From Candidatus Obscuribacterales bacterium (lineage in GTDB: Bacteria > Cyanobacteriota > Vampirovibrionia > Obscuribacterales > Obscuribacteraceae): DNA of 64,000 bases. The stretch's first letter is position 1. Each line of letters starts with the position of its first letter. This document shows positions 1 through 9,900 of this stretch, one piece after another. A program made the translations under genes and the position numbers. The stretch covers positions 62,001 to 126,000 of the forward strand of contig JAKFVQ010000021.1 of NCBI GenBank assembly GCA_021732085.1, in the 5' to 3' direction. The notes beneath the pieces are model-generated. The model was given only the letters and a program-made list of their open reading frames with translations, did no database searches and was not told the origin of the DNA.

Positions 1-1
1 C

Positions 2-1534
2 AAGGACAAGGACAAGGACAAGACCAAAGACAAGGATGAAGACGAGCCGAAGCTTTCTGTGACGGAGCACACTGTCACAATCGGCGGCAAGCCTGTCAAA
101 TACAAAGCCACTGCCGGCTATATGGTGCTGAAAGACTTCTCTGACAAAAAGCGCAAAGAGGACGAGAAGGACAAGGATAAGAAAGACAAGAAGGATCCTC
201 GCCCGACAGCGAAAATGTTCTTCATCGCTTACACTCGTGAAGACGCCGGTCCAAGTGCCAAGCGTCCGCTTACTTTTTCCTTCAACGGAGGTCCGGGATC
301 GGCTTCTGTTTGGCTGCATATGGGTGGCTTGGGACCACGACGTGCAGCGCTAACCGATCGTGGTGAAGCATTGCCGCCGCCATATCGTCTTGAGGATAAC
401 AATTATGCGTGGATAGACGAGAGCGATCTAGTCTTTATCGATCCTGTTTCCACAGGCTACAGCCGCTCTGAGCCGGATGAGGATCCAAAAAATTTCCATG
501 GATACAAAGAAGACATCGAGAGTGTCGCCGAGTTTATCCGCTTGTACATCACGAAGAATCAGCGTTGGGTGTCGCCCAAGTTTATCGTTGGAGAAAGCTA
601 TGGAACGACACGTGCAGCTGGATTGAGCGATTACCTACAACGCCGCTACGGCATTTATCTCAACGGCATAGTTCTTGTTTCTGCAGTTTTAAATTTCGCG
701 ACGCTTGAGTTTGATCCCGGAAATGACAAACCATATCCTCTCTATCTGCCCGCTTATGCAGCGGCGGCTTGGTATCACAAGAAGCTGAGCCCCGAGCTAC
801 AGAGCCTGCCACTTTCCGAGGTCTTGAAACAGGCTGAGGATTTCGCATCAAAAGAATATGTGTTGTCTTTGTTTGAAGGAGACAGGTTGGCTGGTGAACG
901 CAAGAATCAAATTGCAGACAAAGTCGCGCTCTTCTCGGGTTTGCCCTCCACATATGTACGACAACTTGATGCGCGCATTCCAGATGAGGTGTTCTTTACT
1001 CATCTTCTGATGGATCGAAACCGGCAGATCGGTCGTTACGACAGCAGGTTCACCGGACTTCGCTATAAGCCAGGGCGCGATGATATGGAATTCGACCCTA
1101 GCGGTGAGGCGGTAACCGGACCCTTCACCGCAACGATAAATGATTACGTTCGCCGCGAGCTTAAGTTCGAAAGCGAATTGCCGTATGAAACAATAGCCAA
1201 CGTGTGGCCCTGGAGTTATCGCAATGCAACGAACAAATATTTGAACGTTGCCGAGGATCTATTCAAGGCAATGACCCGCAACCCATATCTGAAAGTGTGG
1301 TTGTGCTGCGGATATTATGATCTTGCAACACCATACTTTGCTGCCAAAAACACTTTTGATCAGATGAATCTAGATCCATCTATTCGTAAGAACGTGAAGA
1401 TTAGCTATTACGATAGTGGTCACATGCTTTACATCTACAAGCCAGCTTTAATTCAGTTCAAGCAGGATTTTCATGACTTTCTGAAAGATGCCCTCTTGCC
1501 GGAATCCGCCGCGGTGCCCTCTGCGGAGCCGTAA
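2..1534 (+). CDS. Peptidase S10 (serine carboxypeptidase-like), 5' end cut by window
   Basis: The frame is open to the left edge, so the N-terminus, probably including a signal peptide, is missing. The first visible part is a Lys/Asp-rich low-complexity linker (KDKDKDK-like), and a second such linker follows soon after. The body has the S10 hallmarks: an oxyanion/substrate segment GGPGSASVWLHMGGLGP, the nucleophile elbow GESYG (Ser at codon 596-598), the catalytic Asp in CGYYDLATPY and the catalytic His in DSGHMLY near the C-terminus. Counting from the in-frame GTG at 59, these are about Ser180, Asp421 and His455. The family hydrolyses C-terminal residues of peptides at acid pH and is usually exported. 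The order and spacing of the triad are normal, so the enzyme is probably active. The downstream Nudix gene starts only 2 bases after this stop, which suggests cotranscription. Confidence 0.9.
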   Translation, partial: KDKDKDKTKDKDEDEPKLSVTEHTVTIGGKPVKYKATAGYMVLKDFSDKKRKEDEKDKDKKDKKDPRPTAKMFFIAYTREDAGPSAKRPLTFSFNGGPGSASVWLHMGGLGPRRAALTDRGEALPPPYRLEDNNYAWIDESDLVFIDPVSTGYSRSEPDEDPKNFHGYKEDIESVAEFIRLYITKNQRWVSPKFIVGESYGTTRAAGLSDYLQRRYGIYLNGIVLVSAVLNFATLEFDPGNDKPYPLYLPAYAAAAWYHKKLSPELQSLPLSEVLKQAEDFASKEYVLSLFEGDRLAGERKNQIADKVALFSGLPSTYVRQLDARIPDEVFFTHLLMDRNRQIGRYDSRFTGLRYKPGRDDMEFDPSGEAVTGPFTATINDYVRRELKFESELPYETIANVWPWSYRNATNKYLNVAEDLFKAMTRNPYLKVWLCCGYYDLATPYFAAKNTFDQMNLDPSIRKNVKISYYDSGHMLYIYKPALIQFKQDFHDFLKDALLPESAAVPSAEP

Positions 1535-1536
1535 TC

Positions 1537-2034
1537 GTGGCGAAACTTAGTGCCGGAATTTTGCTCTTTCAAATCGAACCTGAACTACAGTTCTTGCTAG
1601 TTCACCCTGGCGGTCCATTCTTCAAGAAGAAGGACGAGGGCTGCTGGTCTATACCAAAGGGCGAAATTGAAGAAGGCGAAGATGCTGAAGCTGCAGCGCG
1701 CAGAGAGTGCAAAGAAGAGCTTGGCGTGGCATTGAGCATGGAGAGTATCTTCTTGGAGCAAATCACACAAAAGGGCGGCAAACAGGTTTTTGCTTGGGCG
1801 TGTGAATGCGATTTTGCTTTGCGCAAACAAATTGAAGAATCGGATATAGAGGAAGTCTGCGAGAAGTTTGAAATGGAATGGCCGCCTCGTTCAGGCAAGA
1901 AGGCGATGTTCGCAGAAATCGATAAGGCCGAATTCTTCACTTACGAGGTTGCTCGCATAAAAATCAATCCTGCGCAGATCCCGTTTTTGGACAGGCTACT
2001 TGTGCATTTGAAAACTGAAGGGCGAATCAGCTGA
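1537..2034 (+). CDS. Nudix (NUDIX) hydrolase
   Basis: A 165-residue Nudix-fold protein. The Nudix box reads GEIEEGEDAEAAARRECKEE followed by LGV, matching GX5EX7REUXEEXGU with all the metal-binding Glu residues. The enzyme would cleave a nucleoside diphosphate linked to another group; the segment SIPKGEIE before the box is of the type seen in Ap4A and NADH/ADP-sugar pyrophosphatases, but the substrate cannot be read from sequence. It begins with GTG two bases after the S10 peptidase stop and has no room for its own promoter, so it is probably translated from the same message. The length is normal for a single-domain Nudix protein. Confidence 0.9.
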   Translation: MAKLSAGILLFQIEPELQFLLVHPGGPFFKKKDEGCWSIPKGEIEEGEDAEAAARRECKEELGVALSMESIFLEQITQKGGKQVFAWACECDFALRKQIEESDIEEVCEKFEMEWPPRSGKKAMFAEIDKAEFFTYEVARIKINPAQIPFLDRLLVHLKTEGRIS

Positions 2035-2157
2035 TTAGGAGTGAAGCACGGCTCGCTCGCCTCGGTGGTGCTTTGCCCATCCCGACCGCCACCGTTCCCA
2101 ATGTTTTTCAGATCCGGCCGATTTAATTCGAGCGGGCAATTTATACAGGGCGAAAAA

Positions 2158-3474
2158 ATGAGAATGGAAAGAACAGCTCGCGACGAGTTGAACCACACTG
2201 ATGATGCGAAGTTTAATTCGACACTTTGCCTGCTCGAATTAAATCAGCACGGCGAAATGCCTCCCGCCGGATGCGAGGGGAACGCAACTGTGGACTTGCT
2301 CGCACACAGTGAGAATCCGGCTTTGACACTACGATTGAGCAAACAAATCAGTAATGACAGAACTGAAAACGGTTCATATTTTGTGGGACCACAAAAGTAT
2401 CTGCGTACACAATGTGAGTTTACTCCAGCTGTCGAGAACTTTCTCTATCGTTACAGCCGCCGGTATCCGCCGCAGATTCATGCAGATGGTGGCAAGACTT
2501 ACACGATTCCTATATATGGAATAACAAATCGTACTCTTGAAAATAGTGATAATTTTGAACCGAAGTTCTTCAAAAGTTCAATGCAAATAACAGTGCCGAA
2601 GGGCGCTCACAATTTCGATCAATGCACAGTAAGTCGCGGTCCTCGTGAGAAATTATCAAACGAGGAATATCGAAATGGCGTGCAGCAGGAATTGTATGGC
2701 TCGCATGATCTACTGCCCCAAACCGGACCATTAAGTTTCTTCACGCATGGTGTCTTCGCGGGCGCTGGTCAATCAGACGATGATGTCTTGAGAGTCGCGG
2801 CGGAGAGCGGAGTGCCGACGATCAATGTAGATTGGCGTTCGACGCCAGGAAATATTTTCACGAAAATCATTCGCTATGGCATCGATTTTTCCGGCGCAAT
2901 AAATCAGGAGCCGTCTTTTGAACCCTACTTAGACCAAACTGTAGAATGGCTCAATCCCAAGCGTTGTGCCTTCATTGCCTTTAGCCGCGGTTCGGCATTC
3001 AACGCTGCATACATGAAGCACAGGCATGACAGCACTTCTTTCGCCCAAAAATTGAATGGCGTTTTATTTGCTCATCCGGATTTGGAGACGGAAAAGTTTC
3101 GGGTGCGTGATGAGCTTGGATTCAATCCGATTACTTCTTCGGCAGAAAACACGATTGTACTGGGCAGTCCCAAGGACAAAGCTCTGATGTTTGCTTCACG
3201 CTGGCTTCGAGGCGATCGAGTCGGGGACGCTGGGAAGCAAGATATCGATGCCGTAATCAAAGCCGGCGGCAGATATCTGATCGATGAATTTCCAAAACGC
3301 GGAAACAATTTCCACCATTTCATCAATTATAGAAGTCTTGGCGCTATGGTCCGCGAACTCTTGCATCCATCGCGAAAGTGCGTCGCAGCGGAAGTTCTGG
3401 ACTCAACATCGCCGAAGCTGGAAACGAACAGCTGGGGGTGGATTGAACCCAAGGAAGCAGCCCGCTACAAGTAA
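2158..3474 (+). CDS. Alpha/beta hydrolase, DUF900-like
   Basis: About 438 residues from the ATG at 2158. The frame stays open upstream to 2041, but those residues are Pro/Ser/Arg-rich and unlike a structured protein, so I prefer 2158; there is no strong ribosome site at either start. The C-terminal half resembles DUF900-type alpha/beta hydrolases: a strand and oxyanion segment LSFFTHGVFAGAGQSDDD, a VDWRSTPG segment, and a nucleophile elbow FSRGSA in place of the usual HSMGN. A late His-rich segment (NNFHHF) may supply the catalytic His. The N-terminal about 200 residues are not recognised. There is no signal peptide. The stop lies 1 base from the stop of the convergent nucleotidase gene. Substrate unknown. 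Confidence 0.6.
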   Translation: MRMERTARDELNHTDDAKFNSTLCLLELNQHGEMPPAGCEGNATVDLLAHSENPALTLRLSKQISNDRTENGSYFVGPQKYLRTQCEFTPAVENFLYRYSRRYPPQIHADGGKTYTIPIYGITNRTLENSDNFEPKFFKSSMQITVPKGAHNFDQCTVSRGPREKLSNEEYRNGVQQELYGSHDLLPQTGPLSFFTHGVFAGAGQSDDDVLRVAAESGVPTINVDWRSTPGNIFTKIIRYGIDFSGAINQEPSFEPYLDQTVEWLNPKRCAFIAFSRGSAFNAAYMKHRHDSTSFAQKLNGVLFAHPDLETEKFRVRDELGFNPITSSAENTIVLGSPKDKALMFASRWLRGDRVGDAGKQDIDAVIKAGGRYLIDEFPKRGNNFHHFINYRSLGAMVRELLHPSRKCVAAEVLDSTSPKLETNSWGWIEPKEAARYK

Positions 3475-3475
3475 T

Positions 3476-5380
3476 CTATTGAACCTTGATTGGAACGCTA
3501 GCAACGCGGGTCGTTTTTCCGTCTTTATCGCGTGCTTTCAAAATGACCGAAACCCACGTGTCGCCTTTCGATTTTGCGGCAAGCTGAGCTAAGTCAATTT
3601 TATATTGTCCACTTTCATCAAGTTTGCTTTGTTGATAAACGACTGGGCTCATCAATGGCACTACGCCAATCTTCTTTATGAAACTGACGCCTTCCCCGCT
3701 TCCTTTTACTATGCTCAGTTCTGCGCCTGGTGCCGAATAGTTCACGATAATCGACTTTGTTTTTCCTGTGTCGAGCTTTGCCAGGTTCGAATCTACCGGC
3801 ATCATGCTGGACGGAGGCTCTGGAGAAACAACCTTCTTTTTCTCCAGATATCTTTCCATAACTGTGGAAAGTCGCAATTTTGTATCGACGACATCTTTGG
3901 GATCTTTGAATTCGTATCCTTCGCCACCGCCGAAAGTGAAGTCATTAACACCGACTCTATAAAGATCGTTTGGTGCAATCCTTTCCCACTGCCCTTCTTT
4001 ATTTTGCGCGAAAGCGAAAACGATGCGCTTGCCGGGCTCCTTCGACGGGTCATAGGCGAACTTCAATCCGTGGACGTCGAGGAAGCGTGCTCCCAACATT
4101 CCGGATACACTCTTCTCCATAACTTGCAACAGTGCATCACCTTTAAGTGTCGCAACCATCAAGCGATTTGCAAACGGTAAAATCTCACGCACACGTTGAA
4201 TGCTGACCGGTCCCTGTTCCAACGGTCCGCGTATGCCACCGCGATTTTGTAATGCAATGGTGGCACCATATTCGGAGCCAGCATCAGCAAGAGCATCGCA
4301 AATCAAATCTCCAATCGGTGAATCCCAGGGATAGTTTCTGAATTTGTTATCGAAGTTACCGGTTGCGTTCGCAATAAATGTGGTGGCAAGTGCCGCGAAC
4401 GGCTTCCCCTTCTCGTTGAGATAGGCTTGCAGATCCCCGTCTTGAAAAATCTTGTCAGTGATATTGATCAATCGATATTTTGATTGCGGTACAACAAGCG
4501 TCCCTTTCTTATCAAAAGTAAGGTCGAGTCTACCGAGCGCACGTCCATAACATCCTGTCTGCACAACATATGCAGTGCTTCCGTCTGGGTGCTTGACTAT
4601 GACGGGTTTGTCCAGCCGCGTGTGCGAATGTCCGCCAACGACCACGTCAATTTCCGGAATGTTTTCTGCCATTTCCTTTTCTTGATCGACGCCGCAATGT
4701 GACACAACGAATATCTTGTTGACACCCTGGCTTTTCATTTTCGCAACTTCCGCTTTCAGCGGTTCCAGCCAATTCTTTCCTGTACCGGTTACCTTCACTC
4801 CATCAAGACGTGGTGCCATTTCGTTCAAAACTGGAGTAATCATTCCGATGAATGCGACCTTCTCTGCGTCGATTGTTTTGATCACAGATGGTTTAACGAC
4901 AGCTGCCAGGTCTGGGACAGCGGACGCATCAAGGTTCGCTGAGATCACGTCGAACTTTGCTGCCTTGAGCTTTTCGCCCAAATTTTTGGAGCCTTCGTCG
5001 AACTCGTGGTTTCCGATCGTGTAAATGTCATAGCCCGCTTTATTCAAGCTTTCGACTTCGGTCTCACCTTTGTAAGTCTCAAAATATGGCGTGCCCTGAA
5101 AAATATCGCCGGCGTCCACGGCTAAAACATTTTTTGTATTTTTCTTTGTCGTTTTTATCAGGTGGGCGATTCGGGATAAGCCGCCGACTGTTCGTCCCTT
5201 TTCTGAGAAAGAGTCTTCATGCGAATGAAGGTCATTGCTGTGTAAGATAGTTATGGTGAAGTTCTCTTGACTTGCCTGCGCAGCTTTTGCTGCATCCGTG
5301 GCAAGAAACGGTATAGAACCGAGGAGGCCGATAGTAATGATGAGTTCACTTGCTAAGAACTTGGCGCCGGGTTTCATCAT
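3476..5380 (-). CDS. UshA-like bifunctional metallophosphatase/5'-nucleotidase, exported
   Basis: About 634 residues, exported. The start at 5380 (ATG ATG) is preceded on the minus strand by a GAGGAG-type ribosome site about 10 bases upstream and opens a signal peptide (MMKPGAKF, then a hydrophobic stretch ending near AKAAQA). The longer open frame to 5512 runs through the opposite gene and is unlikely to be used. The metallophosphatase domain shows ILHSNDLHSH, DAGDIFQGTPY, IGNHEFDEG and VVGGHSHTRLDKP. The 5'-nucleotidase C-terminal domain shows LQNRGGIRGPLEQG. About 110 further residues form an extra C-terminal domain rich in beta strands that is not part of standard UshA. The likely role is hydrolysis of nucleotides outside the membrane to recover nucleosides and phosphate. 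Its 5' end overlaps the divergent gene at 5337. Confidence 0.88.
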   Translation of the reverse strand: MMKPGAKFLASELIITIGLLGSIPFLATDAAKAAQASQENFTITILHSNDLHSHEDSFSEKGRTVGGLSRIAHLIKTTKKNTKNVLAVDAGDIFQGTPYFETYKGETEVESLNKAGYDIYTIGNHEFDEGSKNLGEKLKAAKFDVISANLDASAVPDLAAVVKPSVIKTIDAEKVAFIGMITPVLNEMAPRLDGVKVTGTGKNWLEPLKAEVAKMKSQGVNKIFVVSHCGVDQEKEMAENIPEIDVVVGGHSHTRLDKPVIVKHPDGSTAYVVQTGCYGRALGRLDLTFDKKGTLVVPQSKYRLINITDKIFQDGDLQAYLNEKGKPFAALATTFIANATGNFDNKFRNYPWDSPIGDLICDALADAGSEYGATIALQNRGGIRGPLEQGPVSIQRVREILPFANRLMVATLKGDALLQVMEKSVSGMLGARFLDVHGLKFAYDPSKEPGKRIVFAFAQNKEGQWERIAPNDLYRVGVNDFTFGGGEGYEFKDPKDVVDTKLRLSTVMERYLEKKKVVSPEPPSSMMPVDSNLAKLDTGKTKSIIVNYSAPGAELSIVKGSGEGVSFIKKIGVVPLMSPVVYQQSKLDESGQYKIDLAQLAAKSKGDTWVSVILKARDKDGKTTRVASVPIKVQ

Positions 5381-6101
5381 GGCTGCTGGACTCCTCCTCA
5401 CACTCGCTGCACCGTTTAGTTCCGCTGACGTCACGCCCGAATTGCGAGACGTGCCATATATTTTCAAAGCAGAACCAGGCTGTCCTGTTGATGTCATTTC
5501 GGCAAAGACCACTCTTGAAATCGATCCAGTCGGAATTCCGATGGCCTGCCGGGTCTACATAGACTACACCAATGTGTCGAACAAGGCACTGTCCGGCATT
5601 CGTTTTCGTATTGGTTATATAGATGGGGAAGAGGAAGTTCGTGGCACCTTTCACGCACCGGACGGATCGACAGTTCCTCCCGGCGGAACGGGGAAGGGCA
5701 AGTGGCGGGGCGAAAGGGTGGACCCTCGTACTAAGAAAGTCATGATTCGCGGATTGATGGCTCGCTTTTCTGATGGCACTGTTTGGGAAAGTGAGAAGTC
5801 GGAAGGGGGTCTGATAAAACCCGCTCCGCAACCCGGACAAGAAGGAGCTAAGACATTCGGTGGGGCGGGCGCCGGTGCTCGGGCTTTTGGTTCTGGAGCT
5901 GGAGGCGTGGGTGCTGCTGGATACGGGGGAGCAGCTACTTCTACCAGTGGAGCTGGTTCCGTGGGGCCTGGCATCGGAGGCGATGGTTCATCACCGTTAA
6001 ATGCTGATCCGCAATCCGGTCAAGGACCGGCAGGTTCAACACAAGCTCAGCCTTCTTCGAAGCCTGCAACGCCACCGGCGGAGAACTTCGATAGCTACTA
6101 G
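5337..6101 (+). CDS. Exported protein with Gly/Ala-rich C-terminus
   Basis: About 254 residues. The start at 5337 is fixed by a GAGGAGG ribosome site at 5321-5327 and by the signal peptide that follows (SSLAKNLAPGFIMAAGLLLT, cleavage near SSA/DV). The folded part (about residues 30-150) has beta-strand character and contains two Cys (GCPVDV, MACRVY) that could form a disulfide after export. From about residue 165 the chain becomes Gly/Ala/Ser-rich and low complexity, then Pro/Gln-rich to the end. No family is recognised. The first 44 bases lie antisense to the first codons of the UshA-like gene, so each gene carries the other's ribosome site in its coding sequence. Confidence 0.75.
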   Translation: MMSSLAKNLAPGFIMAAGLLLTLAAPFSSADVTPELRDVPYIFKAEPGCPVDVISAKTTLEIDPVGIPMACRVYIDYTNVSNKALSGIRFRIGYIDGEEEVRGTFHAPDGSTVPPGGTGKGKWRGERVDPRTKKVMIRGLMARFSDGTVWESEKSEGGLIKPAPQPGQEGAKTFGGAGAGARAFGSGAGGVGAAGYGGAATSTSGAGSVGPGIGGDGSSPLNADPQSGQGPAGSTQAQPSSKPATPPAENFDSY

Positions 6102-6580
6102 AGGGTTTGGATAAGACACACTGGCGGATTCGGCGGTTTCGCGCCACGCCTGGCATACAGCTTTTGGGTGAAGGTCAATGCGCTCGCGACCAGGCTCCTT
6201 CCCTCAGATACTTAGATAACTATTTTCACTTCTCCGCTTTCTGCGCTTCTCCCCTTCTGCGCCCCAAATAGCTGGCATGTGTCCGCACTTGCATCTTCGG
6301 CTTTCGCCCAGCCCATCTCATTTCGACGTAACACCTACAAGTCCGATATTGCGTCATTCAGCTCCGAATGCGCATTACTAACTGATAACGCAGTCACTAA
6401 ATGCTCACAAGTGGCATAAACAGCGGTTCCGATAATTTGAATGTCGGATATTAGCGCTGGAAAGCTATATTTAATCAGAATTTCAAAGATTTTTGAATTT
6501 CCAAGTGGTTGCTATATCAAAAAGACGTGTATTGTATATCCACTGTCTCAATCGAAAATTATCTGGTTAGGAGCTTGCCC
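6102..6580. other. Intergenic region, no gene seen
   Basis: About 480 bases. Part is pyrimidine-rich (about 6220-6265, repeated cttctccg/cttctgcg words) and the second half is A+T-rich. I see no coding signal on either strand. The A+T-rich end (6460-6540) probably carries the promoter of the small membrane protein gene, but I could not pick a convincing pair of boxes. Confidence 0.5.
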
Positions 6581-6871
6581 ATGAGTTCCCAGTTCCGTAC
6601 CGCCCTTGCAGCCGCAGGGGTGCTAACAATCTGCGTCTCCCTAAGCATGATGAAGGGTCATCACTTACTGATGACTTTTGCTCTGGGTGGTCTTGCTTGC
6701 GGTTTGTGGTCTTGGCTTGAATACGCTCGAAAAATGGCTTCCAGAAAAGCCATCCAAAATGATCTGAGCGAAGAAGACTACTACACAACCCGTGCCAGAA
6801 TGCCGGTTGCCGAAGCCAACGTTTACCAGTTTCCCGCTCAGTGGCAAATGTCTGACGCTAGCGGTTCGTAG
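6581..6871 (+). CDS. Small membrane protein, unknown function
   Basis: A 96-residue protein starting at the ATG at 6581, chosen because TAGGAG sits at 6568-6573, 7 bases upstream; the frame extends upstream without such a signal. Two closely spaced hydrophobic helices occupy about residues 7-43 (RTALAAAGVLTICVSLSMM and then LLMTFALGGLACGLWSWL), followed by a polar cytoplasmic-type tail with an acidic patch (DLSEEDYYTT) and an aromatic end. A hairpin membrane topology is likely. I recognise no family. It stands alone between two intergenic regions, so context gives no hint of function. Confidence 0.65.
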   Translation: MSSQFRTALAAAGVLTICVSLSMMKGHHLLMTFALGGLACGLWSWLEYARKMASRKAIQNDLSEEDYYTTRARMPVAEANVYQFPAQWQMSDASGS

Positions 6872-6993
6872 CTAGTAGTTCAGCAATTTAGTCAACGAAT
6901 ACCTGGTTCTCCACTTATTCGTGCTGTGTCACAGTGATGTCACCGCCTTTTCCTTAGCATCCGCTGATGGAAGGCGTAAATCAGGTGGCTCAC

Positions 6994-9900
6994 ATGAATG
7001 AGAGAGATTATGTTTCGCGCGAAGAAAGCTGCAATCGTGATGCTGATCACTTGTCCAGTTTTGCTTCTGGTGTGGATTCTCAACGTTGGTTCGAAGAGCG
7101 GGGATCATTGCCCGGCAATCCGTTTGCTGCCAAAACTACATTCACTGATTCGGCCTCAGCCAATGCAAAGCTGCTAAAAGATGCGATGCTTGAACGCGAG
7201 CAGTGGATCTATGGCCGCTCGAACGACAAGCTGGAAGAGCTGGTGCGCCAGAAAGTTTCTAGTCTCTCGACGAAGGAAATCGTCGCGCTGAATACTGCTT
7301 ACGCTGCCCTCAATAATGGTGTCGACTTTGAAGAAGCGCTAAGGACATCTAGCGTTTCACAAGCAAGTAAGAATGCGTTGAACATTTACTTGAAAGGTTC
7401 TGAGAACAGGACTGATGCTGACCAACAAGCGTTGGTTGATAATGCATTGTCTGGCCGCGACATTGTTCTGTTTGAGGAAGCATTTCGCGGCGCATCGAAA
7501 AGCGCGCGCGACAATTTCATTGCGAATGATGGCGAAGCGAGAATGAAAAATGCATTCGGCGGAATGCTGGCAGGTGATACCACCGAATTGAAGCAAGCCA
7601 GGGAATTCGCTTCGGAAGGGCACCTAAGTAAGCACCGTCTGATCAATGACGCGACCGGAATTCTAACTAATTCGGACGGCTCAATTGCCAACGCAATCGA
7701 TTCCATGACGCGAAACGAACGAATCATGTACCGAGTTGGTAAAGAGATTTTCTCCGGTGCTAGCTCTTCTGAGCTTAGCGCCGAGGAACAAAGCAAGGCT
7801 GTCCAATATTATAAGGACATGCGCAAGTCTATCGAAGACACCGTTACCTTTCGCGATAGCACGACAGAATTGAGGCGGCAGGAAGATCGCATTTTGAATG
7901 GTGGTCCGACGCTCGTAACTGCGTTGGCGGATCAACGTGGTGCATTTGGAAGGCACGACGTCAATAAGGTCATCCAAACTATCGATAACATGGATGAATC
8001 TGATTGGAACAGGTTGAAGACGGAGCCGAGTTATAGATCGCAAATTCGGGAGACACTTGCCCACTTCTTGGATGAGCACGAACTCTCGATGGCGATGAGT
8101 TCGCTGGAAGACAAAGCAAGCTCCTCCAGTTTTCGCGATAGCCAGAGTCCTTTAATTGCACGCCTTTCTGCCTTCTCCGCAGAATCGTCACCGGACAAAG
8201 CGCAGGTCTTGCGCCTCGTGGAGGGTGCCTTACGTTCCAATAATTCACTAAAACAGCAAATAGAATGTCCGAAGAGCTCTCTAGACGAAAGCATCAGGGG
8301 CACGCTAAGCAATCAACTCAATTCGATTTTTAAAACAGAAGAGGAGAGAGCTAAATATGTGCAACCATTGCTGAACAATGGGCGCATACGAATAGAAGAT
8401 CGAATTGCTCTTAGTCGCGGTACGCTTGCCAAATTTGACGATAAGAGGGCAATCCTGCGCGACCTGACGGAATGCTCCGAGGATGAGAAGAGTCGCTTGC
8501 TTGCAAGTGCCTCGAATCTTGGTCTACAGGAAAAAGTCTTTGGCTCCTTGAATGACGAGCAGAAGATTCTGGCAAAAACAATTTTGAAGCAAGGTAGCAT
8601 GGATGCTGAAGACGCGATGAGGGCCTACATGCTCGACATGGGCGTGACAAAAGACGAACTCAAGAAAATTTTGTCCCAATGTGATGAAGTTGCACTTGAT
8701 GCCGCCAAAGCACAATACAAAAATAAGTACGGTACTTCAACGGATGAGAAATCTGTCGAAGAGCAAATCGTTGAAAAAATGGGACTTGAAGGACGGAGCC
8801 TCATGCGCACTTCGCCTCTCACATTGAATGAAGCTCTGCAGGAGTATTCCGAAAGAACCAGCGGAGTCGGGCGATATTGCGCAAGCGATGCTCAGTCTCG
8901 TGGTGCTATCAACAATTTTGTTGAAGCGCAGACGCTTGCCTCAGTGAAAGATAAGTCGCTCACCGCTGACCAGTGTAAGGCTTTGAATCAACCGCTTTTT
9001 AGCTCACTGGATGCGTTTAAGGAGGACAAAGGTGCCGCTGCCGATCGCATTTCCGACACGGTTCTTGGCGGTGGGGCGCTTATTGGTTCCCTCGCTGGAG
9101 CGATTCCCTCTGGCGGTCTTAGTTTGGGAATGCTCGGCGCTGTTGCATGCACAGGTGCGGGAATGAAAGTTGGAACGCGTTATCTGGTGCAAGGTGCTGA
9201 TTATGAGTTCAGCAAATGGCATTTGGCCGAGGGCGCGTTGGCCGGCACGCTAAGTGTGGTCGGACCATCTGAATTAGGCAAAGTCTTAAAGCTTGCCGCT
9301 CCAACAAGTATTGCGCAAAGAACTCTGTTGTCCGTTGGATCCGGTAGTATCGGTGCCGGTGCCTCCGGTACGCTCGATGGAATTGCACATTGGGATAGTA
9401 ATAAATCTACCTCGGAAAATATGAGTGAACTTGGACAGCGCGCGAGCCTCTCAGCGCTCTACGGCGCTGGTGGCGCCTTGCTCTTCCACAGCGGCTTCGA
9501 AGCCATTGGATACGCTCGAGGTAAAAACATTTTTGCAGGGCAGTGTGTTGGCGATAACAATGTCCCAACAAGTCAAAAGAAACCACTACTGATGTTGCCT
9601 CCAGCTGAAGAACGTAAGTTATTGCCGATGCTTCCGCCAGAAAAGAAGCCTCTGCAAATATTGCCGACAAAAGGTGTGAGCACCCGATTGGAGCCGGGGC
9701 AAACGTTGCATACAGGCAAGGGATCATACACCTATCCGAAGGAGCTTGCAGGCAAGAAGATTCACTTCGGGCATGAGAATCCGGCCGATCTCTTGAAACC
9801 GAAGCTAGTGATTGCCAGCCCCCCAAGCTCAGAGCCTATTGCGAAGGCACCATTGCAAATCCAAGCAACTCGCGGCGCGAGCACCCGATTGGAGCCGGGG

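Noticed and set aside
3784-3793. GGTTCGAATC, a tRNA-like T-loop word
   Set aside because: It is inside the nucleotidase coding sequence and no cloverleaf can be drawn around it.
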